Positions 24,901 through 32,038 of a stretch of DNA of 64,000 nucleotides are shown one piece after another; the first letter of the stretch is position 1, and each line of letters opens with the position of its first letter. The DNA lies in the NCBI GenBank assembly GCA_003248805.1, contig QFQY01000007.1, positions 37,293 through 101,292 of the forward strand, given 5' to 3'. Position numbers and translations under genes: made by a program. This stretch comes from Chelatococcus sp. Its GTDB lineage: Bacteria; Pseudomonadota; Alphaproteobacteria; Rhizobiales; Beijerinckiaceae. Below the pieces are notes generated by a model, which was given only the letters and a program-made list of their open reading frames with translations, searched no databases and was not told where the DNA came from.

Positions 24901-25709
24901 GTTGGGGTGGAGGGCGTGCCGCTTGGCGACCGCTCACCCGGTCGAGCGCCCCGCCTCTCCAACTCTCCCCCACCAGGGGGGAGAGAGCCCGTCGCGCCAC
25001 GCCCGGTCGAAATCCCCAGTTCCTCCGAGACCTGCTGGACGTAGCGACCGAGGATCGGCGAGAGATAGGCGTCGACCACCGCCGTGTCGCCGCGCCCCAC
25101 CAGCTTGATCAGCGGCGAGACCTCATGGCTGACAGAGACCTGCGGGAAGCCGATCTCGCGGGCGATGCCGGCGGCGAGCTGTTCGTGCGCCGGATAGCGA
25201 TAGCCGTGCATGAACACGATCGCGACGGCGCGGAAACCCTCGTCGAAACGCGCCTGGAGCGCGGCGCGGACGGCTTCGGCGTGCGGCGCCTGCTCGACCG
25301 TTCCGTCGGCCAGGACGCGCTCCGCGACCTCCTCGACCGCGTCATAGAGCTGCTCCGGCTTGACGATCTGCTTGGCGAAGATGTCGGGCCGCGCCTGGTA
25401 GCCGATGCGCAGCGCGTCGCGGAAGCCCTTGGTCGTGACCAGAAGCGTGCGGTCGCCCTTGCGCTCCAGCAGCGCGTTGGTCGCCACGGTCGTGCCCATG
25501 CGGACCTCGCCGACGAGCCCGGCGGGAATGGGCTCACCCGGCTTCAAGCCGAGATGGTCGCGGATGCCCTGCACGGCAGCGTCACGATAGGCGCCCGGAT
25601 TCTCGGAGAGCAGCTTTCTGGCATGGAGATTGCCAGAAGGGTCGCGGCCGATCACGTCCGTGAACGTGCCGCCCCGGTCGATCCAGAAGTCCCAACGCGC
25701 CGCCGACAT
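21966..25709 (-). CDS. Fused hydantoinase/5-oxoprolinase (HyuA-HyuB)
   Basis: This 1247-residue protein joins both subunits of the ATP-dependent hydantoinase/oxoprolinase family. The HyuA part begins with WIDRGGTFTDVIG near residue 9 and carries MMSSGG near 290, LSGPAGGVVG, FDMGGTSTDVAHF near 335 and HTVAAGGGSI near 370. The HyuB part starts near residue 742 (MLEIFNNLFMSIAEQMGVTL). Such enzymes open hydantoin or 5-oxoproline-like rings using ATP. Residues about 241-277 are an extra, low-complexity insertion encoded by a palindromic element also present in uvrC. It heads a minus-strand operon with an SDR and a DapB-like gene, divergent from a TRAP transporter that may import the substrate. Confidence 0.93.
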   Translation of the reverse strand: MSAARWDFWIDRGGTFTDVIGRDPSGNLHARKLLSENPGAYRDAAVQGIRDHLGLKPGEPIPAGLVGEVRMGTTVATNALLERKGDRTLLVTTKGFRDALRIGYQARPDIFAKQIVKPEQLYDAVEEVAERVLADGTVEQAPHAEAVRAALQARFDEGFRAVAIVFMHGYRYPAHEQLAAGIAREIGFPQVSVSHEVSPLIKLVGRGDTAVVDAYLSPILGRYVQQVSEELGISTGRGATGSLPPGGGELERRGARPGERSPSGTPSTPTPPHEGEGLASAPFDPIRLMFMMSSGGLTAAELFQGKDAILSGPAGGVVGLAETGRSAGFDKVIGFDMGGTSTDVAHFDGEYERAFETEVAGVRMRAPMMLIHTVAAGGGSILHYDGARFRVGPDSAGANPGPAAYRRGGPLAVTDANVMVGKLIPDYFPTIFGPGQNEPLDVATVREKFAALGAEVGDGRSAEEVADGFIQIAVANMAEAIKKISVQRGYDITRYALNSFGGAGGQHACLVADALGIETVLLHPFSGLLSAYGMGLAEIRSTRTAALDVPLDGGAKAAIEARAAGLVAETTAEVAGQGVEADDIVVQTRAHVRYAGTDTAIAVPAGEADAMKAAFQAAHKARFGFMDASKALVVEAVEVEAIGGGARFEEASAVEEQGEPSPQSRTRFFSRGAWHDAAVVRREAMKRGHGVAGPAIIIEPNQTVVVEEGWAAKLTAKDHLVLTRTKALARQAAIGTKADPVMLEIFNNLFMSIAEQMGVTLQNTAYSVNIKERLDFSCAVFDRTGALVANAPHMPVHLGSMDKSVETVIRNNPVIRPGDVYCLNAPYNGGTHLPDITVCTPVFGPDEKEILFWVASRGHHADVGGTAPGSMSPRATNIEEEGVYIDNFKIVDQGRFREEELVAVLTGARYPVRNVVQNVNDLKAQIAANEKGLAELRKMIGSFGLDVVQAYMGHVQDNAAESVARLLAKLHDCEFTYPMDQGCAIKVKITIDREKREATVDFTGTSEQRPDNFNAPAPVTRAAVLYVFRVMVDDAIPMNAGCLRPIRIVVPEGTMLSPRYPAAVVAGNVEVSQAVTNALFGALEAMSASQGTMNNLTFGNDQYQYYETICSGSPAGPGFDGTAGVHVHMTNSRLTDPEILETRFPVVLEDFHIRAGSGGKGEWKGGDGTSRTIRFREAMDCAILASHRKVRPFGMKGGEPGELGRTLVRRLSGEIEELAPSDQTLLAAGEAVTVITPTPGGYGNPKG
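24881..24988 (-). repeat. Palindromic element in frame inside the hydantoinase gene
   Basis: About 108 bases with a G/C-rich hairpin at each end (CCCTCCCCCTCGTGGGGAGG on one side, a CTCTCCCCC/GGGGGGAGAG palindrome on the other) and a core containing GTGCCGCTTGGCGA. It encodes an insertion with the peptide GERSPSGTPSTPTPPHEGEG. The same core, orientation and reading frame occur in uvrC at 48131-48242. Confidence 0.85.
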
Positions 25710-25746
25710 CCGACTCCCCTCCCCTGCACGCCAGCGGATGGAAATG

Positions 25747-25802
25747 TCGCCGACGTTTCATCGATAAATTGTCGGCGAGTTGTTGACAACACGATTTCGC
25801 CG
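25747..25802. promoter_or_regulatory. Operator-like palindromes between the hydantoinase and TRAP operons
   Basis: The 242-base divergent region holds a perfect 11-base palindrome, TGTTGACAACA, at 25781-25791. Around it TCGCCGAC (25747-25754), GTCGGCGA (25771-25778) and TCGCCG (25797-25802) repeat in alternating orientation. This is the layout expected for a regulator controlling both operons; the nearby MarR and GntR genes are candidates. The remainder of the region shows no gene. Confidence 0.55.
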
Positions 25803-25951
25803 GCTACGATCCGAATTGTGGCTGGAACATGGCTGAGGGGCCGGACGGTCGTGAGGTGGCGCCTGGTCGCCCTTGGTGGAGGGGAAGTGATGACGGGATC
25901 GGTCCTGGCAGACGGCGGGGCTCGCCCCGCCGCATCGAGAAAGCACGGCCG

Positions 25952-26500
25952 ATGATCCGCCGCGCGCTCGATGCCCTCTATCTCTGGGCCGGCTACGCGG
26001 CCGGCGTCTTCCTCGTCATCATCTTCCTGCTGATGATGATCATGTCCGTCGGCCGGGAGGTCGGCCTGAACATCCCCGCCGGCGACGACTTCGCATCCTG
26101 GTGCATGGCCGCCATGGCCTTTCTCGGTCTCGCGCACACGTTCAAGGCGGGCGACATGATCCGCGTCGGCCTGCTGATCGACCGGTTCCAGGGACGCACC
26201 CGCTGGTATTTCGAGACCTTCTCGCTCGTGCTCGGCCTCGGCTTCACCGGCTTCTTCGCCTGGCACGCGGCGGTGATGACCTGGCAGTCCTACGAGTTCA
26301 ACGACATTGCCGGCGGCGTCGTGGCGATGCCGATGTGGATTCCGCAGCTCGGCTACTCCGGCGGCCTGATCATCCTCTTCATCGCGATGGCCGACGAGTT
26401 CGTGCATGTCGTCCTGCGTGGGCAGGAGCCCCGCTACGAGAAGCCCCCCGCGCAATCGGACGAGGAAATCGTCGAGCGCGCCATGGCGAGCGGAGTGTGA
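25952..26500 (+). CDS. TRAP transporter small permease (DctQ-like)
   Basis: The 182-residue protein has four predicted membrane helices, near residues 12-34, 48-66, 88-108 and 128-150, as expected for the DctQ subunit. It anchors the large permease in the inner membrane for sodium-driven uptake of organic acids. The ATG at 25952 gives MIRRALDALYLWAGYAAG; the open frame upstream has no similarity. It is followed 4 bases later by the large permease gene. The cytoplasmic tail is acidic (SDEEIVERAMASGV). Confidence 0.88.
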   Translation: MIRRALDALYLWAGYAAGVFLVIIFLLMMIMSVGREVGLNIPAGDDFASWCMAAMAFLGLAHTFKAGDMIRVGLLIDRFQGRTRWYFETFSLVLGLGFTGFFAWHAAVMTWQSYEFNDIAGGVVAMPMWIPQLGYSGGLIILFIAMADEFVHVVLRGQEPRYEKPPAQSDEEIVERAMASGV

Positions 26501-26504
26501 CCTC

Positions 26505-27815
26505 ATGGAAATGATCGAGATTTCCGGGCTGCTCCTGCTGCTGCTCGTCGTCTTCCTCGCCGGCGGCGTCTGGATCGCGATTTCGCTGATGGCCTGCGGC
26601 TGGGTGGCGATGCAGTTCGTGGCCGGTGGAATCCCGGCGGGCGCCGTGCTCGCCACCACCATCTGGGGCAACAGCGCGTCCTGGACGCTCGCGGCCCTGC
26701 CGCTCTTCATCTGGATGGGCGAGATCCTGTACCGCACGAAGCTCTCGGAAGAGATGTTCCGGGGGCTGGCGCCCTGGCTCAACTGGCTTCCCGGGCGGCT
26801 GATGCACGTCAACGTGCTCGCCTGCGGCATCTTCGGTTCGGTCTCGGGCTCCTCGGCCGCGACCTGCGCGACCGTCGCCAAGATCGCGCTGCCGGAGCTC
26901 AAGCGTCGCGGCTATGACGAGAAGGTCTCGCTGGGCTCGCTCGCCGGCGCCGGCACGCTCGGCATCCTGATCCCGCCCTCGATCACCATGGTGGTCTACG
27001 CGGTCGCGGCGAACGTCTCGATCATCCAGGTCTTCCTCGCCGGCTTCCTGCCCGGCCTGCTCGTGATGGTGCTGTATTCCGGCTATATCGCGGTATGGCA
27101 CCTGCTGCACCCGGACAAGGCGCCCCCGCCGGAGCCCAAGATGAGCTTCCGCGAGAAGATGCGGGAATCGGCCCAGCTCATCCCCTGCATGCTGCTGATC
27201 GCGCTCGTCTTCCTCTCCCTGCTGCTGGGCTGGGCGACCGCGACCGAATGCGCCGCCTGGGGCGTGCTCGGCTCCTTCGGCATCGCCTGGTGGTCCGGCA
27301 CGCTGACGAAGGAGGCGTTCTGGCAGAGCGTGATGGGCACGACGCGCATCACCGGCATGATCATGCTGATCCTGGCCGGCGCGTCGTTCATGTCGACCTC
27401 GATGGCCTATACCGGCATCCCGCTGGCGCTGGCCGCGTGGGTCGACGGCCTGCATCTCTCGCCCTACGCGCTGATCGCGGCGCTGACGGTGATGTACATC
27501 GTCCTCGGCACCGCGCTCGACGGCATCTCGATGATCGTGCTGACGACCGCCATCGTCATTCCGATGATCAAGACCGCCGGCTTCGATCTCGTCTGGTTCG
27601 GCATCTTCCTGGTGCTGATCGTCGAGATGGCGGAGGTCTCCCCGCCCGTCGGCTTCAACCTCTTCGTGCTTCAGACCATGTCCGGCAAGGATTCGAACAC
27701 GGTGGCGCTCGCGGCGCTGCCCTTCTTCTTCCTTCTTGTCGCGGCCGTCGCCATCATCACCGTCTTCCCGCAGATCGTGATGATCTTGCCCGAAATAGCT
27801 TTTCCACCCCAATGA
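26505..27815 (+). CDS. TRAP transporter large permease (DctM-like)
   Basis: The 436-residue polytopic membrane protein is the transport subunit. Family stretches are visible: FGSVSGSSAATCATVAKIAL near residue 118, GSLAGAGTLGILIPPSITMV near 145 and EMAEVSPPVGFNLFVLQTM near 370. It would use the sodium gradient to move substrate delivered by the periplasmic binding protein. It starts 4 bases after the small permease stop and is followed 35 bases later by the binding-protein gene, a complete TRAP set. Confidence 0.95.
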   Translation: MEMIEISGLLLLLLVVFLAGGVWIAISLMACGWVAMQFVAGGIPAGAVLATTIWGNSASWTLAALPLFIWMGEILYRTKLSEEMFRGLAPWLNWLPGRLMHVNVLACGIFGSVSGSSAATCATVAKIALPELKRRGYDEKVSLGSLAGAGTLGILIPPSITMVVYAVAANVSIIQVFLAGFLPGLLVMVLYSGYIAVWHLLHPDKAPPPEPKMSFREKMRESAQLIPCMLLIALVFLSLLLGWATATECAAWGVLGSFGIAWWSGTLTKEAFWQSVMGTTRITGMIMLILAGASFMSTSMAYTGIPLALAAWVDGLHLSPYALIAALTVMYIVLGTALDGISMIVLTTAIVIPMIKTAGFDLVWFGIFLVLIVEMAEVSPPVGFNLFVLQTMSGKDSNTVALAALPFFFLLVAAVAIITVFPQIVMILPEIAFPPQ

Positions 27816-27850
27816 TAAGCCATCGACGAAAAGGGAACGGAGCAAAGACC

Positions 27851-28846
27851 ATGAAGCGCATCGATTTCATCAAGGGCATGCTCGCGGCCGGCGTCGCGGC
27901 CGGCACGCTCGCCCTCGCCTCGCCGGCGGCGCTCGCCCAGGCGAAATGGAACCTGCCGGCGGCCTATCCGGCCGACAACCCGCACACCGAGAACCTCGCG
28001 CTCTTCGCCAAGGACGTCGAGAAGGAAACCGGCGGCAAGCTCTCGATCACGATCCACGCCAACGCCTCGCTGTTCAAGGCGCCCGAGATCAAGCGCGCCG
28101 TGCAGACCGGACAGGCCCAGATGGGCGAAGTGCTGATGTCGATCCACGAGAACGAGGATCCGATCTTCGGCATCGACGTCGTGCCGTTCCTGGCGACCAG
28201 CTTCGAGCAGTCGAAGAAGCTCTACGCGGCCTCCAAGGCCGCGGTCGAGAAGAAGCTCGACGCACAGGGCGTCAAGCTCCTGTTCATGGTGCCCTGGGCA
28301 CCGCAGGGCGTCTACGCCAAGAAGGACATCAACACGCTCGAGGACATGAAGGGGCTGAAGTGGCGCTCCTACAATGTCGGCACCACGCGGCTCGGCGAAC
28401 TGATCGGCATGCAGTCGGTCACCATCCAGGCGGCGGAACTGCCGCAGGCGCTGGCGACCGGCGTGGTGAATTCCTTCATGTCGTCGGGCGGCACCGGCTA
28501 CGACTCCAAGGTCTGGGAGTCGCTGACGCATTTCTACGACGTCCAGGCCTGGATTCCGAAGAACGCGACCTTCGTCAACAAGGCCGCCTTCAACGCCCTC
28601 GACAAGGCGACCCAGGACGCGATCCTGAAGGCCGCCGCCGCCGCAGAGGCACGCGGCTGGAAGATGTGGGAGGAGAAGGCCGGCTGGTATCTCGACCAGC
28701 TCAAGGCCAAGGGCATGAAGGTGCAGGCCCCGTCGCCCGCCCTCGCCGAAGGCTTCAAGAAGGCCGGCGAGACCCTCACCTCCGACTGGCTCAAGAAGGC
28801 CGGCGCCGACGGCCAGGCCGTCGTCGACGCCTACAAGAAGATGTGA
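27851..28846 (+). CDS. TRAP transporter substrate-binding protein (DctP-like)
   Basis: The 331-residue periplasmic protein has a signal peptide (MKRIDFIKGMLAAGVAAGTL, cleavage after ALA) and a DctP fold. Conserved parts are NPHTENLALFAKDVEKETGG near residue 43, the KGLKWRSYN segment near 172 whose arginine usually binds the substrate carboxylate, and ALATGVVNSFMSSGG near 200. The ligand is probably a carboxylate, perhaps the substrate of the divergent hydantoinase. It is preceded by AAGG-rich sequence near the ATG and followed by a palindromic intergenic element. Confidence 0.93.
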   Translation: MKRIDFIKGMLAAGVAAGTLALASPAALAQAKWNLPAAYPADNPHTENLALFAKDVEKETGGKLSITIHANASLFKAPEIKRAVQTGQAQMGEVLMSIHENEDPIFGIDVVPFLATSFEQSKKLYAASKAAVEKKLDAQGVKLLFMVPWAPQGVYAKKDINTLEDMKGLKWRSYNVGTTRLGELIGMQSVTIQAAELPQALATGVVNSFMSSGGTGYDSKVWESLTHFYDVQAWIPKNATFVNKAAFNALDKATQDAILKAAAAAEARGWKMWEEKAGWYLDQLKAKGMKVQAPSPALAEGFKKAGETLTSDWLKKAGADGQAVVDAYKKM

Positions 28847-28875
28847 CGCCCGAGCCCCGCGCCGCTGCCGGAAGG

Positions 28876-29039
28876 GCGCGGGGAACCCTCTCCCATCGGG
28901 AGAGGGGAGTGTGAGGGGATGCCGCTGGTCGATCTGCCGACCCCTCACCGCCCTCTCGTTTCAAGCGAGCCGCCCGACTGGTCGAAGGGCCCACACCTCA
29001 CCCCTGCCCCTCTCCTGACAGGAGAGGGGTTCCCCGCGC
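28876..29039. repeat. MITE-like element with terminal inverted repeats
   Basis: An element of about 164 bases is bounded by near-perfect inverted ends: GCGCGGGGAACCCTCTCC on the left and, as complement on the right, GCGCGGGGAACCCCTCTCC. Each end also forms its own hairpin (28886-28906, and 29007-29029 with an 11-base arm). No protein is encoded and no target duplication is evident. It lies between the TRAP binding-protein gene and a MarR gene and may end the upstream transcript. Confidence 0.7.
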
Positions 29040-29056
29040 CTCTCTCGGCAAAGTCG

Positions 29057-29578
29057 ATGCAACCCTCCCACGACGATCTCGGCCCCATCGTCTCCTCCGG
29101 CCATCTGGCCGCGGGCGCGCTGCCGGCCCTGTCGGAATTCGAATTCGCGCTGAGCATGACGGTGCATGCCTTCCAGCGCTGGATGGTGCGCTGCATCGCG
29201 GCGTCCGGCGTGCCCGATCTCTCGCCGCTCGACGTGCTCGTGCTGCACAACGTCAACCATCGCGGCAAGCCGAAGCGGCTCGCCGACATCTGCCTCGTCC
29301 TCAACATCGAGGACACCCATCTGGTGAACTACGCGCTGAAGAAGCTCGAGAAGCTCAAGCTGCTCAAGGCCGGTCGCAAGGGCAAGGAGAAGACCGTCGC
29401 GGTCACGCCCGCCGGCGAGGACGCCTGCCGGCGCTACGCCCAGATCCGCGAGCAACTGCTGGTGAAATCGGTGCTCGCCACCGGAACCGATCCCAGGCGC
29501 CTCTCGGAAATCGCCGCCGCGATGCGCTCGCTGTCGGGCCAGTACGACCAGGCGGCGCGCGCCGCCGCGAGTCTGTAG
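29057..29578 (+). CDS. MarR-type winged-helix regulator
   Basis: The 173-residue protein has a winged-helix DNA-binding domain: LSPLDVLVLHNVNHRGKPKR near residue 59, recognition region EDTHLVNYALKKLEKLKL near 87 and a basic wing (AGRKGKEKTVAVTPAGEDAC). It belongs to a MarR subgroup often found with TRAP transporters. It directly follows the TRAP operon, so it is a likely regulator of the transporter and the divergent hydantoinase operon. The start at 29057 lacks a clear ribosome binding site, and the MITE-like element ends 17 bases upstream. Confidence 0.85.
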   Translation: MQPSHDDLGPIVSSGHLAAGALPALSEFEFALSMTVHAFQRWMVRCIAASGVPDLSPLDVLVLHNVNHRGKPKRLADICLVLNIEDTHLVNYALKKLEKLKLLKAGRKGKEKTVAVTPAGEDACRRYAQIREQLLVKSVLATGTDPRRLSEIAAAMRSLSGQYDQAARAAASL

Positions 29579-29714
29579 TCTCATCCGCGCGCCGCCGGCG
29601 CCCACAGGCGAGCGCGCTGCCGACGCCGTTCATCCCCTATTCGGATGAAGCCCGTCCGATTCACGGCCATCATGATCCTGAGAGCGATCAGCAACCGCCC
29701 CAGGAACTCCGCCG

Positions 29715-30158
29715 ATGCATGCGCAGGCCGTCTCGCTCCTGAAACCCGACGACGTGAACGCGATCGGCAACCTTCCCCCGATCGCGATCTGCGGCTTCAT
29801 CCAGGACGAGGGCGGCGAGCGGCGCTTCGTCCCGAACCGCCCCTTCATCGACTTCATGCATCGTGCCATCGCCGCCTTCGCCGAGCATGATCCGGGCATC
29901 GCCGCCGCCGCGAGACAGCAGGGAGACGGCTATCTCTACATCATCGACCAGCGGACGCCCGACGGACCGTCAGGCAGCGTTCCGCCGGAGGATATCGTCG
30001 GCGCCCACCGGGTCGCGCAGGGGCGGATCGTTCCGGGCGGCTACGAGGCCAATCCTCACCATCTGCTCGTGAGCGCGAACGGGCTCGTCAGACTGCCGCC
30101 AGCCATGGAAGCCTTTCTCGTCGCCGAGATCAGGAAAGCCGCAGGCAACGGCCCGTAG
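29715..30158 (+). CDS. Hypothetical protein
   Basis: The 147-residue protein is not recognised. It begins MHAQAVSLLKPDDVNAIGNL and has no signal peptide or membrane helix, so it is probably cytoplasmic. Regular mixed hydrophobic and charged segments (FIDFMHRAIAAFAEHDPGI, DGYLYIIDQRT, HHLLVSANGLVRLPPAM) and an AGGAAC ribosome binding site make it a believable gene. It sits between the MarR gene and an EamA transporter gene on the same strand, 136 bases from the first and 130 from the second, so a shared operon is uncertain. Confidence 0.65.
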   Translation: MHAQAVSLLKPDDVNAIGNLPPIAICGFIQDEGGERRFVPNRPFIDFMHRAIAAFAEHDPGIAAAARQQGDGYLYIIDQRTPDGPSGSVPPEDIVGAHRVAQGRIVPGGYEANPHHLLVSANGLVRLPPAMEAFLVAEIRKAAGNGP

Positions 30159-30288
30159 AGAACCGACCGGCCGGGCTCCCGGGAGCCTGCGCGCTCGTCT
30201 GACGCGGGACGCCGATGCTGCGCCGCAGGATTGCCAGGACCGCTTCGCTCGGCCACATAGGCGACCCCTTTCGCAGCCTCGGCGACTA

Positions 30289-31194
30289 ATGACGACCCGC
30301 AACGCCTCCCTCGCCGGCATCGCCATGATGCTGATCGGCATCCTGCTGTTCGCGGTCAACGACGTCATGGGGAAATGGCTCGTCGCCACCTACACCGTCG
30401 GCCAGGTCCTGGTGATGCGCAGCGCGGCCGCGCTCGCGCTCATCCTGCCCTTCGTGCTCATGCAGGGCGTCGAGCGGACGCTCAGGCCCGAGCGGCCGGC
30501 ACTTCAGGTGTTGCGGGTGCTCTTCGGCTCGGGCGAGGTCGCGCTGTTCTATCTGGCGGTGTCCTACCTGCCGCTGGCGGACACGATGACGATCTGGCTC
30601 GCCGCCCCGATCTGGGTGGTGATCCTCGCCGCCCTGCTGCTCGGGGAGCGGGTCGATGCCGGCCGCTGGCTCGCCGTCGCGGTCGGCTTCGCCGGTGTCG
30701 CGGTGGCGCTGAATCCGACGGGCGCGAGCCTGTCCCTGCCGGCGCTGATCGCGCTTCTCGGCAGCCTCCTCTTCGCGGCCATGATGATCGCCGGCCGCAA
30801 GCTGCGTGGCACGCCTGACGTGACGCTCGTCGCCTGGCAGACGCTGGGCGCCCTGCTGATGGGGCTGTGCCTGCTGCCCTTCGGATGGGTCACGCCCAGC
30901 CTGACGGACACCGCCCTCCTCGGCCTGCTCGGCGTGGTCGCGATGCTGGCGCATCTCTGCGTCACCCGCTCGCTGAAGCTGGCCGAGGCCTCGGTGGTGG
31001 TACCCTACCAGTACACGCTGCTCGTCTGGGCCCTGCTTTTCGGCTGGCTTGTCTTCGACGACCGCCCGAGCGCGGCGATGCTCGTCGGAGCCGGGCTGAT
31101 CGTCGCGGCCGGCCTCGCCCTGCTCCTGCTCGAGCGGCGGGCCTCGCTGCGCCCCCTGCCATCGGCGGCGGAGCCGGGCGCGACACTGCCCTGA
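30289..31194 (+). CDS. EamA family DMT transporter
   Basis: This 301-residue inner-membrane protein has about ten predicted helices in two EamA repeats (residues about 8-140 and 148-285). It carries PLADTMTIWLAAPIWVVILA near residue 96 and the matching SLKLAEASVVVPYQYTLLVW near 228. Family members export amino acids or other metabolites, or take up small solutes. Given its place in a catabolic region it may move a pathway intermediate, but the direction and substrate are unknown. It ends 3 bases from the end of the convergent GntR gene. Confidence 0.9.
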   Translation: MTTRNASLAGIAMMLIGILLFAVNDVMGKWLVATYTVGQVLVMRSAAALALILPFVLMQGVERTLRPERPALQVLRVLFGSGEVALFYLAVSYLPLADTMTIWLAAPIWVVILAALLLGERVDAGRWLAVAVGFAGVAVALNPTGASLSLPALIALLGSLLFAAMMIAGRKLRGTPDVTLVAWQTLGALLMGLCLLPFGWVTPSLTDTALLGLLGVVAMLAHLCVTRSLKLAEASVVVPYQYTLLVWALLFGWLVFDDRPSAAMLVGAGLIVAAGLALLLLERRASLRPLPSAAEPGATLP

Positions 31195-31197
31195 GCG

Positions 31198-31899
31198 TCA
31201 GCTCGCGATGAAGGGCACCTTCATCCGGTCCGAGGACTGGACGATGTGGTGGCACATGGCGACCGCGGCGGTCTCGCCGTCGCGGCGGCCCAGCGCGCGG
31301 ATGATGGCGCCGTGCTCGACGAAGGCCTCCTGCAACCGGCTCGGCTCCTGCACCGGCGGGCGCTGGCTGCGGGTGATGATCGGCCGGTAGAGCCCGAGGA
31401 TATCGCGGATCGAGCGGTTTCCCGCGATCTCGGCGACGGCCATGTGAAGCGCGAAGTCGTGCTCCATCGCGTCGTGGAAGCGCGCCTCCGCGATCGCTGC
31501 GCGCATGGCCTCGTTCAGATCGGCGAGCCGGGCGATATCGTCATGGGAGGCGTGGCGCGCCGCGAGCTTGGCCGTGAATCCCTCGAGCGCGAAGCGCAGC
31601 TGGTAGATCTCGACCTCCGAGAAGCGCTGCCCGAAGGTCCAGCCGGTCAGATCGGCGCCGGGCCTGTCGAAGCCCTCGGCGACGAAGGCGCCGCGCGCCG
31701 GCTCGATGCGGATGAGCCCCATGCCCTCCAGTTGCAGGACCGCTTCGCGCACCGTCGGCCGGCTCGCTCCGAGGAGCCGCGCCAGCTCGCGCTGCGGCGG
31801 CACGCGGTCGCCCGGCTTCAGCCCGGCCTCCGTCATCAGCCGCTGGATCTGCTGCACGAGCTGCGTCGTGACCGGCCGCCTGTCCTTCTCGACGCGCAT
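31198..31899 (-). CDS. GntR family regulator, FadR/FCD subfamily
   Basis: The 233-residue protein has a GntR winged helix (LKPGDRVPPQRELARLLGAS, then RPTVREAVLQLEGMGLIRIE near residue 50) and an all-helical FCD ligand domain with the metal-binding pattern of histidines (HDAMEHDFALHMAVAEIAGN near 143 and a later FVEHGAII). Such regulators usually repress catabolic operons until an organic acid binds. It is divergent from the alcohol dehydrogenase gene, with a 20-base palindrome at 31962-31981 between them, so it probably controls that gene and itself. Confidence 0.92.
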   Translation of the reverse strand: MRVEKDRRPVTTQLVQQIQRLMTEAGLKPGDRVPPQRELARLLGASRPTVREAVLQLEGMGLIRIEPARGAFVAEGFDRPGADLTGWTFGQRFSEVEIYQLRFALEGFTAKLAARHASHDDIARLADLNEAMRAAIAEARFHDAMEHDFALHMAVAEIAGNRSIRDILGLYRPIITRSQRPPVQEPSRLQEAFVEHGAIIRALGRRDGETAAVAMCHHIVQSSDRMKVPFIAS

Positions 31900-31961
31900 G
31901 GCCCGCCTCCCTTCCTCGACATTCGTAGCCGTTGACGGCTCCCGCCCTCCATGTCAATCCG

Positions 31962-31981
31962 TGGCCATACCGGTAAGACCA
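31962..31981. promoter_or_regulatory. Operator-like palindrome between gntR and alcohol dehydrogenase genes
   Basis: The 20-base sequence TGGCCATACCGGTAAGACCA matches its own complement at 16 of 20 positions, with a perfect TACCGGTA centre and TGG/CCA ends. It lies 63 bases before the GntR start and 58 before the dehydrogenase start. TGG-CCA ends fit known FCD-type GntR sites; binding is inference. Confidence 0.55.
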
Positions 31982-32038
31982 AAGCCCGGCAGGGCAGCAT
32001 GAAAATGCGCGCTCACCGGCAGATGGCGAGGAAGCATC

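Noticed and set aside
24881..24988. A frameshift or pseudogene in the hydantoinase gene at the repeat
   Set aside because: The reading frame continues through the element, and conserved blocks on both sides stay in the same frame.
22149..25955. A plus-strand open frame of about 1270 codons opposite the hydantoinase gene
   Set aside because: The composition is that of an antisense shadow, and the minus-strand enzyme is unambiguous.
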